The position numbers and the translations under genes are program-made. This document shows, one piece after another, positions 21,820 to 33,100 of a stretch of 64,000 bases of DNA. A model generated the notes under the pieces. That model ran no database searches, was not told the DNA's origin, and saw nothing but the letters and a program-made list of their open reading frames with translations. The stretch comes from Haliclystus octoradiatus (taxonomy: Eukaryota > Cnidaria > Staurozoa > Stauromedusae > Haliclystidae), in the NCBI GenBank assembly GCA_916610825.1, contig OU744450.1, positions 27,076,350 through 27,140,349 on the forward strand, in the 5' to 3' direction. Numbering within the stretch: position 1 is the stretch's first letter; every line of letters starts with the position of its first letter.

Positions 21820-22484
21820 GACTAAATCTATTATTCTTTTGAAATAACGTTCAACATACTGCTTTGCGTGCTAACAAAGGTCGAACAAAAAACGATTGCG
21901 CAAGAAACACCATTTTATTGTTAAAAATACAATGGGCATGCTTGTGTGATTATTCCAAATTTTTAGCCAAATTTTTTTGACAAAATTTTTTTTCCATTGC
22001 CCGCCATGATGGCCGACTCGCAGCTTAGCGAGATTACAATTGCATTATTAAATGAAATGTTTTCTAATACTCCTGGGTTAGTTTACATCGTGATTATCTC
22101 TTCATTGGTAGAACACATGATTCTTTTCTTCTTCTCGTCATTTGAAATGGTTAATGAAAGGTTTTAATCGTTCTGTAACATCACTATTTGAGGTGAAACT
22201 TCGAAGATAATTTTTGTTGTGTTTTGACCATGAGAACTTTGAAACCGACAATTCATCATTTGTTTGGGGGCTTAGACAAGACAGTATTATATATTTATTG
22301 TTTGTATTGTTTTCTGAAGTTATTTATTACATCAAACTGCTAAGCCAGTCGTCATGGTTTTATTTGGTTTATTAAAATGTTTTAATTCTGCTGCGACATC
22401 AGCTTGAGAAGAGACAATTTCGCACGTCATTTACAACTCACACCTGTATTATAAGTAGTGGAAATCACTTCCTTTCTTATATCT
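21820..22484. other. Non-coding stretch, nothing recognised
   Basis: AT-rich. The ATGATGGCCGACTCG phrase at 22004 opens a frame of about 50 codons with no domain and no clear donor, so it is not annotated as a gene. Confidence 0.35.
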
Positions 22485-22556
22485 TGGTATGGTCTAGTGG
22501 TGGAGCGCCTGCATTAGGTGCGCGGGGTCTGGGGTTCAAACCCATCGGTGTCTGCC
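22485..22556 (+). other. tRNA-like sequence (SINE head or tRNA pseudogene)
   Basis: A-box-like TGGTCTAGTGG and B-box-like GGGGTTCAAACCC stand about 35 bases apart and are followed by T-runs from 22565, as for a Pol III unit. The acceptor stem does not pair and the T-stem is imperfect, so a functional tRNA is unlikely. It sits just upstream of the 227-bp array. Confidence 0.45.
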
Positions 22557-22606
22557 TTCTCATCTTTTTTTCTTTTTTTCTTTGATTTATTATTTGGATA
22601 TATTTC

Positions 22607-23042
22607 TCTTTATATTATTATATTATTTGATCTGATTTTTATATCATTCGATTGGATTGATTTACTTTTTTGAATTTGATTTGATTTGATTTTTCTTTGC
22701 ATGATGATTTGATTGATTTGATATTCTATTGAATTTGATTTCAATTGGTTTATTTTGATTATTATATTATTCACCATGAGTCCGAGCGTAGCGGAGCTAT
22801 TTTTTACCTTGTAATTATCATACTCAGATTTGCAAGTTTCCAATTCTTTTCATTTGATCTGATTTTTATATCATTCGATTGGATTGATTTACTTTTTTGA
22901 ATTTGATTTGATTTGATTTTTCTTTGCATGATGATTTGATTGATTTGATATTCTATTGAATTTGATTTCAATTGGTTTATTTTGATTATTATATTATTCA
23001 CCATGAGTCCGAGCGTAGCGGAGCTATTTTTTACCTTGTAAT
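22607..23042 (+). repeat. 227-bp tandem array, left part (2 copies)
   Basis: Units share TGATCTGATTTTTATATCATT, TTTGATTTGATTTGATTT, CACCATGAGTCCGAGCGTAG and ACCTTGTAATTATCATAC. The CACCATGAG landmark is at 22772 and 22999, exactly 227 apart. Units are almost identical. The short minus-strand frames in every unit are by-products of low-complexity sequence, with no domain. Confidence 0.93.
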
Positions 23043-26000
23043 AGGCAGGTCCACTAAAAATTTCAAAGTTGATTTTATTCGTGTTTCGGATATATCATAC
23101 CCGCAGAATTCCATAAAACTGATAAAAATTCCAAAAAAATTTCCAAAAACCCTTCATTTTTGAGTTTTAAATCCATAAATTTCGTAGAACGTCAAAACGA
23201 TTTGTGATTGGCTTGCTATATTATGACGTCATTTCCCGGACAGAACAAAATCACACTCCGCTAAACAATGGAGACTTTGGCATTTTTGTAATTATTGGTA
23301 TCGTCAAATTTAAATGTAATCATTTCCATTAGCACTGCTGTTCCTGTTCAAAATATTGAAGGCTGACTTCAAAAAACTTATTACGGTGACCTGAAATATT
23401 CATCAATGGAAATCGCTCTGAAATATTTATATCAATTTATGTTGTTTTTGTCTACGTTCGAGCATGGTTCGAGTGTCGAAGCGAGAAGGAACAAGGATGG
23501 TAGACTAGCTTAGCAAATTATTTGAATTTCAAATAACACACATAAAGTTTCAAACAAGTTGGAAAATAAGTGGATGGAGTTGTATGATCTACCATTTATT
23601 AGCAAATTATCCACGTTATTTTCTCGCGAATCATATGGCCTATTATAGGATCAAATTTATTGTAGCTATGATTCTACCATGATTCTACAAAAGCTACATT
23701 CACTGTCTTCGCTGATCAATGGGATAAAATATATAGCTAAATATAGCTACTACATCAATATCGTCCATTGCCTTCACACAAACTGCATGATTAATCATTT
23801 GTCCAAGTAAGTATTTGTTAATCAATGCAAAATGAAACATAAATTGCTTTTCGGTTTTCAGAAAATTATACGCCTCGACGTAAACTGTCGTAACATGCGT
23901 GATCGATGCGTAAAATATTTCATTTAAACGGCAACTTTATTGAATTTGAATTCTGATTTACTAGAATAAATCCAAATCTAGAATTGGTAAAGCGTTAATA
24001 GGTCCATTTAAAGTGTTTGTTAATTCAAATAAATGCACACTGAATGCGATTTCACCGTCTTATATCTGGTGATAATAACACAAGCAACAGTTGATGATGC
24101 ATGACAGACGAAGTAAAAGAACGAAGATTTGATAAATAAAAATAACACTACTTTGATGCTCGAGTGATGATCTAAGCCGTTTATATATGAATGAGGTTTC
24201 TTCTCTAAATATCAAATATATATATATACATTTCCAAGTGAATGCTGCCTACTTTTTGGTGAGACTTTGGTAAAGACGAGTGAACCTTTTCGTTTTGATG
24301 TGAACGAGCACTTTGAAGGTCTTTGACAAAAACAGTGTGCACGTGTAGCCTGCGTGCAGACTCAAAACAAAACTTCTCTAAAGTGTAGATCGGCCTGGCT
24401 GAGAACTTTTGTTCGTTTGCGGTCGGGAACCGCGAGAGAAAGATATGGAAAAGATTTGTTTTGTTTCGCTACAAAAAGGACAAACCGAAAAAAGAAACAA
24501 AACTTTACCCTTAGTCTCGTTTAAAAATCAGCGGTTCTGATTATACTATTCACAAAAAATTTGGATAAAAAATGACGAATTGATGGATGAACGGTTTTGG
24601 ATATCAAGTCCAATTTAATTTCAAAAAAACAATACGGTTTTCTTGCCAAAAGATCAACAACCACTCAATTGGTAGTAGCAATTAACCAATGGTGTGAGTC
24701 TCTAAATAAACGACAAAGACTCGATAGCGTATATATCGACTTCAGTAAAGCTTTCGATACTGTATGCCATTCAAAGCTATTATTAAAACTACAAAGCTAT
24801 GGAATATGTTTTGAAATGTTCACTTGGATATCGTCTTTTTTATCCAATCGTACTCAGAAGGTGTGCGTTGGCAATTCATTATCTGACACTCTTCCTGTTA
24901 CTAGTGGAGTTCCCCAAGGATCAGTCCTGGGACCAATTTTATTCATTATCTACATTAACGATATAGTTAGCTGCTTACACGATGGATGTGACGTCAAGTT
25001 GTTTGCTGACGATGCAAAGTTCTATTATGGGAGGAAAGATAGCGATGCCATGCCCCTCATAAAAACATTGAACAACTTTACATCATGGGCTGAAAAATGG
25101 CAGCTACGAATTGCTTTTAACAAGTGCAGCGTGTTATCTGTTGGCAACTTAAAATTATCAAGCAATATATATTCCTTATGCAACAATGATCTGCAGCAAG
25201 TGTCACAAATCAAAGATCTTGGTATTATACTTACATCGGACCTCAAATCATTTGCACATTGTTCAATGATAGTATCAAAAGCATATTCTCGTAGTTACTT
25301 GATATTAAAATGTTTCATTTCAAAAAATGTATACCTGCTTATGTCTGCCTTTAAAACATATGTCAGGCCCTTATTGGAATCATCGAGCCCGGTTTGGAGC
25401 CCGCATTTGGCTAAAGACATCAAATTACTTGAAAGTGTGCAAAGGTCATTTACCCGTAGAGTTTGCGGTTTTGCAAATATCAATTATGTTGACTATACAG
25501 ATCGATTAAATAAATTAGACATTGAATCGCTAGAAGTTCGGCGTATCAAAGCTGATCTTTCCCTTGTTTACAAAATTTTACATGGAATTGCGGATGTTCC
25601 ATTTGATCAATTGTTTAAAATTGAATCATCAAAATATTGCTTGAGGTCACATTCATTAACATTAATATCAATATGTATTGCTAAAACTGACTGTGTTCGG
25701 TACCAGTTTTGTTGTAGAGTAATACCTTGGTGGAATTCTCTATCAGAAAAACTTGTAACCTCAGCCAGTTTTTCTACCTTTAAAAGGGGTCTTGATGAGA
25801 CAAGACTCTCATCTTTTTGCAAGGTATTTTCGTAATTTACGGCACTTAGTAATTATAAAACAACGTAATGTAAATCGATCAATAATTTTGCATGCTTAAA
25901 TTTATATCAATTTTTATTAACATCAGTTGTAACTAGGCTACATTTTAGTGAGAGATCATATTATGTGACTCTCCTTTGTTTTGCCTGTCAATTTTGACAA

Positions 26001-26254
26001 AATAAATGAAATGAAATGAAATGAAAGTCATGATAAGTAGTAGATTTCTCACTTTGTCCGGATTATGACGTCACATTCCTTCATCCACCAAAACTTGCCG
26101 TTTCGTAACCATGGTTACGCAATGTTATTTGAAGTCAGATATCTCGATGGCTTGTCGATATTTTTGGAAAAAAAAATCGGGGATATTAAACTTATCCTTT
26201 GATCTTCGTATGGATATGTTTAAAGTACATACTTAAATTTTAGTGGACCTGCCT
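23043..26254. mobile_element. 3.2-kb TIR DNA transposon, 2-bp AT target duplication
   Basis: Left terminus AGGCAGGTCCACTAAAA matches the reverse complement of the right terminus (AGGCAGGTCCACTAAAATTT), giving an inverted repeat of about 20 bp. Removing 3212 bp plus one AT restores both the exact 227-bp spacing of the host array and the word TTGTAATTATC, so the boundaries are proven by the target. No transposase is visible. From about 24590 to 26022 it carries a non-LTR retrotransposon insertion, so the original element was about 1.8 kb. Two-base AT duplications are reported for ISL2EU-like elements and TA for Tc1/mariner, so the superfamily is open. Confidence 0.9.
24597..25835 (+). CDS. Non-LTR retrotransposon reverse transcriptase, 5'-truncated
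   Basis: About 412 open residues starting inside the RT domain: KRSTTTQLVVAINQW, then IDFSKAFDTVCHSKLL (first catalytic Asp), [20 protein letters not shown], the FADDAKF catalytic box, then the thumb and C-terminal region with VRPLLESSSPVWSPHL and CRVIPWWNSLSEK. This is Jockey/CR1-type organisation. The N-terminal endonuclease and ORF1 are missing. A 3' tail of about 190 bp ends in AATGA repeats (about 26000-26022). The frame has no interrupting stop, so the insertion looks recent. It lies inside the TIR element 23043-26254. Confidence 0.85.
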   Translation: MDIKSNLISKKQYGFLAKRSTTTQLVVAINQWCESLNKRQRLDSVYIDFSKAFDTVCHSKLLLKLQSYGICFEMFTWISSFLSNRTQKVCVGNSLSDTLPVTSGVPQGSVLGPILFIIYINDIVSCLHDGCDVKLFADDAKFYYGRKDSDAMPLIKTLNNFTSWAEKWQLRIAFNKCSVLSVGNLKLSSNIYSLCNNDLQQVSQIKDLGIILTSDLKSFAHCSMIVSKAYSRSYLILKCFISKNVYLLMSAFKTYVRPLLESSSPVWSPHLAKDIKLLESVQRSFTRRVCGFANINYVDYTDRLNKLDIESLEVRRIKADLSLVYKILHGIADVPFDQLFKIESSKYCLRSHSLTLISICIAKTDCVRYQFCCRVIPWWNSLSEKLVTSASFSTFKRGLDETRLSSFCKVFS

Positions 26255-26930
26255 ATTATCATACTCAGATTTGCAAGTTTCCAATTCTTTTTATTTGATC
26301 TGATTTTTATATCATTCGATTGGATTGATTTACTTTTTTGAATTTGATTTGATTTGATTTTTCTTTGCATGATGATTTGATTGATTTGATATTCTATTGA
26401 ATTTGATTTCAATTGGTTTATTTTGATTATTATATTATTCACCATGAGTCCGAGCGTAGCGGAGCTATTTTTTACCTTGTAATTATCATACTCAGATTTG
26501 CAAGTTTCCAATTCTTTTTATTTGATCTGATTTTTATATCATTCCATTGGATTGATTTACTTTTTTGAATTTGATTTGATTTGATTTTTCTTTGCATGAT
26601 GATTTGATTGATTTGATATTCTATTGAATTTGATTTCAATTGGTTTATTTTGATTATTATATTATTCACCATGAGTCCGAGCGTAGCGGAGCTATTTTTT
26701 ACCTTGTAATTATCATACTCAGATTTGCAAGTTTCCAATTCTTTTTATTTGATCTGATTTTTATATCATTCGATTGGATTGATTTACTTTTTTGAATTTG
26801 ATTTGATTTGATTTTTCTTTGCATGATGATTTGATTGATTTGATATTCTATTGAATTTGATTTCAATTGGTTTATTTTGATTATTATATTATTCACCATG
26901 AGTCCGAGCGTAGCGGAGCTATTTTTTATT
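26255..26930 (+). repeat. 227-bp tandem array, right part (3 copies)
   Basis: The CACCATGAG landmark is at 26440, 26667 and 26894, spacing exactly 227, with near-identical units. It is continuous with 22607-23042 once the intervening transposon is removed. The last copy stops after GGAGCTATTTTTT near 26926. Confidence 0.93.
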
Positions 26931-27198
26931 TATCCACTAGATCAATTAATTCGAGAATGCAAATCAACTTATTGAAATAATTGTTAATAGAATATTCATA
27001 TACTTTTTATGAAATTATAATGAACTGGCCAACTTGAATAATTACAAAAATGTAATAATAAAATAATATACAAGTCCTAATCTACCTGTTAAGCAACAGT
27101 CTAATACTTTATTCTATTTCAACGTAGCATTTATTTCAAGTAGGATCAGGTGTCATTGTTTTTAAAATTATTGTGTTTCTATCTCTGTTACCTCGTAG

Positions 27199-30100
27199 GC
27201 CACAGAGGTGAAAGATGTCAAAATACCCACTGATGCATTGAACACATTGATAATTGATAAACACGCATCATACATCAAGGAGTACGATAGCAAAAAAGAA
27301 GATTTTGTAAGTAGTAGTCTTTATTGGTTGAGATTATTTCGCAGTTTGAAAGTCAGCTCATGTTTTGTACTTTTGCAGTAATTAATGTGATCTAGCTACC
27401 TCTAGCTCATTTATCGTCGGCTTACATTTTCAGCGGTTTGGGAAGAAATAAACTTGAAAAATAACTTGCTCTACTATAAACAGAAACGGTTAATGTAGTT
27501 CGTCTGATTAGTTGTCTATTGAATGAAAAAACACTGAAGAAGTGAAATTTTTGAAAATGGCTGCTATTGAAAACAGGATTATTAGTCTCCAATTTACTCT
27601 TAACTCAATGATGTTTTTTGTTATGATGATAAAGTAATGTAAACGGTGTTGCCCTACCGAAGGCACCCGTATTACTCTTCTATTTCTAGAGGAGTGGCTT
27701 TTTTCGCTGAGAGCAATGACGTTAAACGCTCTTTACTGATCTCAGTCGCGACACTGCAGATCAATTCTAACAGATTTCATGGCAGATAGGTCTCGATTGT
27801 CAATGCGCAACGATGCACCGCAGCTACTCACATTGCAATTCCCTCTGGACCATTCCATCTTCCATTCTCAGATAGTACTCATTCGATGTTTCAGATAAAG
27901 TCAAGGCTGAGTTGACCTTTGGGGAATTTGAAGCACACTCAATCAGATATGACCAGATCTGAGGTTCGGTTGCTCTGCCATCTGAGCTAGTCCTTCTTTA
28001 TTAATGCGATCAGATATGACCAGATCTGATGTTCGGTTGCTCTGCCATCGGAGCTAATCCTCCTTTATTAATGCGATCAGATATGACCAGATCTGATGTT
28101 CGGTTGCTCTGCCATCTGAGCTAATCCTCCTTTATTAATGCAATCAGATATGACCAGATCTGATGTTCGGTTGCTCTGCCATCTGATCTAATCCTCCTTT
28201 ATTAATGCGATCAGATATGACCAGATCTGATGTTCGGTTGCTCTGCCATCTGAGCTAATCCTCCTTTATTAATGCGATCAGATATGACCAGATCTGATGT
28301 TCGGTTGCTCTGCCATCTGAGCTAATCCTCCTTTATTAATGCGATCAGATATGACCAGATCTAAGGTTCGGTTGCTATCTGAGCTAATCCTCCATTATGA
28401 TGATGGTGAATGTTCAGTTCTTTTTTTTTTGTTGTTCATGATTTTTGTTTTGGATTCCATGTTTTACATACAGCGAAACAAATATTTCCTCTCAAATGCT
28501 AAATAACTTTGAACAATGCTTTATTTTGATATTGCATGTTCAAATAAGTCACAGAGCAAAATGCAACAAAATATTGTTGTAAATGAGACGTTATAAACAA
28601 TTTTATTAATAATAATAATAATAATAATAATAAATTTTTATAGCGCCTATATCATTTGCTCTAAGCGCTTTACAATATCTAAGTGGAAAAAAAAAAAAAA
28701 AAAAAAATTTACAATTAACATCATATTAGTTTCGAACTTTAGTAAAATTACAAAGTAAAAGTAAACGATAATGATTAATACACATTTATGTGCCTAAAAT
28801 ATAGTGTCAATAAAATAAAGCTGAGTTATTAACTGCCAAAAGCTACACAAAACAAATGTGTTTTCAATTTACTTTTGAACACATCTAGTGATGCACTACA
28901 TCTAACTACTTCCGGTAACTTGTTCCACAAAATAGGTGCCGCCACTGAAAATGCCTTATCTCCATAGGATTTTAAATTGCTTGAAACTACAGTTAATAAA
29001 GTTTCTGATGATGATCGAAGACAGCGTTGAGGTTTGTAAGGAGTTAAAAGTTCTTTCGAATAATTCGGAGCAAGATTATGTAAACATTTGTAAGTCAATA
29101 ATAAAACTTTGAAGATGATGCGTTGCTCAACTGGAAGCCAATGAAGTGAATATAAAAGAGGTGATACATGATCATATTTGTTAGCGCACATTACAAGTTT
29201 AGCTGCTGCATTTTGAATGCGTTGTAATTTCTTTATTAGATATTTTGGTAGACCATAATATAGGGAGTTACAATTGTCCAATTTTGATGTAATAAATGCA
29301 TGGACTAAAATCTTGGTTGTCCCCATATCAAGGTACCTTCTAATTTTCGAAATACGACGTAGATTGTAAAAAGATGACTTGCAAACTGAATTAATATGTT
29401 CAACCATTGACAAATCTTTATCAAAAATAACACCAATATTACGTGCAGATGAAGTAGGAGCGATGTATTCACCATTAAAGTTGATATTAAACTTTGTCGG
29501 ATAGTGACTGAAACGGGAAGTAAGATGTATAAGTTCAGTTTTATCTTTGTTAAGTTTTAACTTATTAACAGACATCCAAGAATCAATTTCAGCAGCACAA
29601 GTTTCTATTTGATGAATGGCAGACTGAATTTCACCATCAACAGAGGGTTTAAAAGTAACAAATAATTGGATGTCATCAGCATACAAATGAAATGGAATAT
29701 TATGCTTCCGTAGGATATCACCAATAGGGGAAGTGTACAAAAGATACAGAATTGGTCCGAGGACAGATCCTTGGGGTACTCCACAGTGTAGTTTTTTAAT
29801 TGAAGATCTTGAATCATTTATATGCACAAACTGCTTCCGATCAGTGAGATACGATTTAAACCATTGTAAAGCTGCACCTTTAATTCCAAATCTGGATGAT
29901 AGTCGTGATAATAGAATCTGATGGTCAACAGTGTCAAATGCAGCAGACAAATCTAAAAGGAGTAGAATTACAGAACTTCGACTATCAAGTGCTCGTAAGA
30001 TTTCATTTTGAACACGAAGAAGTGCTGTTTCTGTACTATGATGTTTCTTATAGGCAGACTGGAATAGTTCATTCAGGTTATTGTTATGAAGATGTTCGTT

Positions 30101-33100
30101 GAGTTGAAAGGCAACTGCTTTTTCAGTACATTTTGAGATAAAAGTGAGGTTTGATATCGGTCTAAAGTTCTTGAATTGTTCGAAGTCTAAAGAGGGCGTC
30201 TTGAGTAATGGAGAAAGAGCACCAATCTTCATAGCATCTGGAACAGTGGATGATGTTAGAGAAAGGTTAACAATCTTAGTGATGTTAGGCAAGAGAATAG
30301 GGTAACATTTCTTCAACACTGTAGCTGGAATAGGGTCAATTATACATGACTTTGAACCTGACGAACCAATCAGCCTAGAAAGTTGACTTTCAGATACTTG
30401 ACTATTACTTCATGAGAAGTGTGACGTTATGAGAGATAATCCGTAATAGTCATAGTGACAATATAACTGTAGCCGATATTTGTCAAGAGAAAACAGGCTA
30501 CTAAAATATATTGTTTATTAACACCTTATAAACAATTGAATAATCATATACATATACATATCATCAATGAACAGCCCATGAACATTGAATGATCCAATTT
30601 TCATGAAGTTTTTTCACAAACAGTTCATGAAAGTTAGGCCATTTAACGTTCATGAACTATTTTTGCAGGGCTTAAAATTAAAACAATTAACCCTAAAAAT
30701 AATTATTACACCTTTTCAAAACTTTATATTTCATGTCTGGTGAAATGTTAGGCGTAAGAGAGACGGCACATTATTATAATAAATAAATAATCGGTATAAA
30801 TGAATAAAGCTAGACAAGTAGTGGAAAACTTCAAAAGCATTCATGTCACGATCATAATTAACTCATAGCAATAAATTTAAATTAGTTAAAAGACTTTCTT
30901 TAAATCACAAGAATTGACAGTTTGTCTCTTCTGGTTTACATTATCCAGGAATATGTGGTAACAGAATTTCTCCGTCTGAGTGGAGTCTATTGGTGTTTGA
31001 CTACGCTGTCCCTTATTGATAGAATTGACTTGATAAGCAAAGATGAAGTAATGGCATTTTTGAAGTCATGTTATCATATTGATAGTGGTGGCTACGGAGC
31101 AAGTGAGAACCATGACGCACACATCTTATACACACTCAGTGCTATACAGGTACGTAATACAAATTTTGATTTGATCTCATTATATAACATATTTGAAGCC
31201 TTTAACATCTTGGTTTTTGGATTAAGAGCAAATGAGAATGCTAGCTAAACGATGATGTTACCAAAAAGTCAGACCCCTTTCCATTTCTGTGGAATTCCTA
31301 GTTAAGAGTATATTTATTGATCAACAAAGAATGAGATATTATGAGTAAGCACTGGAAAACCATGTGCAAGTTTGAACTTATATCTCGATGTTCTATAATG
31401 TCTCATTTTCATTCAAATTCTTCAACTTTTTTCTTTCATGGGGTACTATTTTTAATCCCCTCGATATCGGAGTAGCCCGATTGGAAATAATTTTTTTATT
31501 TGATGATATATGATTGTGATATTTATGATGGTATTTATATGATTATTTGAAACTTATCTCAAAAATTTGTTGGTGTGAGGGATTTTGTTTTCTATACTTC
31601 TTTTTGTGTTAAAACATTTATATACATTCTTTTGGCTTGAGGTGAGCGAAAAAATATAGAAGTGATATTTTTGGTCATGTTATTTGGAAAAAAATGCTTG
31701 GCCACTATAGATTAGGAAAGAAAGAAAAGAAAAGAAAAAATTTAGGAAAGGAAAGAAAAATTTTTTGGAATTGCTTTATTTATTGTTTATTTTATTTGCA
31801 GGTTGTTATTCACCCACATTTGATTTCTTATATCTGATTTGCAATTGCTGTTAACATTATTATCTAATTTCACATGAACATTTATAATTTGTATAAATAA
31901 TAGCAAAGTAATTGCACTGTGTGACGCTTCGATTGTTGAAATTAAGCATTTAATTAAGATTATTTATAAAGCTTATTTGATTTCTGTCATTTTATTCTCA
32001 GATTGCTGTCTTGTACGATGAACTTGATGTGATAGATGTCGATCAAGTGGTCAGCTACATTACTAACCTACAGCAACATGATGGTTCATTCTGTGGTGAT
32101 AAATGGGGTAAGCCAAGACAAAATTTACCATTATGAAATGCAAATAGGATGAGATGAGACCAGTCCCCAGGAATAACTACCGAGCCTCAAATGATTTTCT
32201 GCAGCTAAGGGATATTAACATTTCCAGTGAATCAAGTAACTAATTAACAAACTATTCTATGTAGAATCTTTAGGAAGATTTGAGATCCAGGAATAGAGAT
32301 AGAAGCTAGTTATGATAAAAATTGATTATGAACTTTTTCTATCAAGTGCTTAAATTAGAAACAATTAGACTTTAAAACTGTAACAAATAGTTAGAGTTTT
32401 CCCAGTTTAAACCCTCTTATGGAAATGAAGGGAAATCGATTGGGAAGACATAACATATTATTAAATATTATTAAAGAAGAAATACATATTATTTCATGTA
32501 TTTAATATATTATTATTATGTATATTCAAATATTATAACATGCTTTCACATGCAATTAATAAAGGGTGATATGTATGTATAAGTGGGAGCCTTGTGTTTT
32601 ACCTGTATTCAATCCCGTCAACTTTCAAATTATTGACAAATAAAACAACATAACAACATAGCAACTCATTTTCAACTGCAAATTATAACGCCAGCTAATC
32701 TGATTGTGCCTTTCCTCGATGTTGCACACACTTGAAACAAATGAATTATTTATTATTTATTTCTAATAGGTGAAATTGACACAAGGTTTTCAATGTGTGC
32801 ATTGGCTTCGTTATCATTACTTGTAAGTGTCATTGTTTAACCGTCATCATATTGTCAGTTTGCCGACGCCTTATTACGCCTACGATCTGAATGCAATACT
32901 TGCACCAAATAAACTACAAAAAAAAAACAGCTGGACTTGCTTAATATCCACTCTTTTACACACACGAGGAGCAGGAAATCGAAAGAGATAGGACAAGTAC
33001 CAATGTTACACATGATAATTCATGTCGGTAAGAACCTATTGAAAGTACCAGCTAATTATAATGGGGATACAACCAGGGGGTACCAGCTAAAAATGGGGAT

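Noticed and set aside
22004..22170. ATGATGGCCGACTCG start in a locally GC-richer context, possible 5' exon of RABGGTB
   Set aside because: The encoded ~50 residues do not match the RABGGTB N-terminus and no donor in the needed phase was found.
22610..26899. Repeated minus-strand frames of 66-92 codons, rich in Lys, Asn, Ile and Ser
   Set aside because: They recur once per 227-bp unit and consist of low-complexity TTTGATT translation; no domain, no start context.
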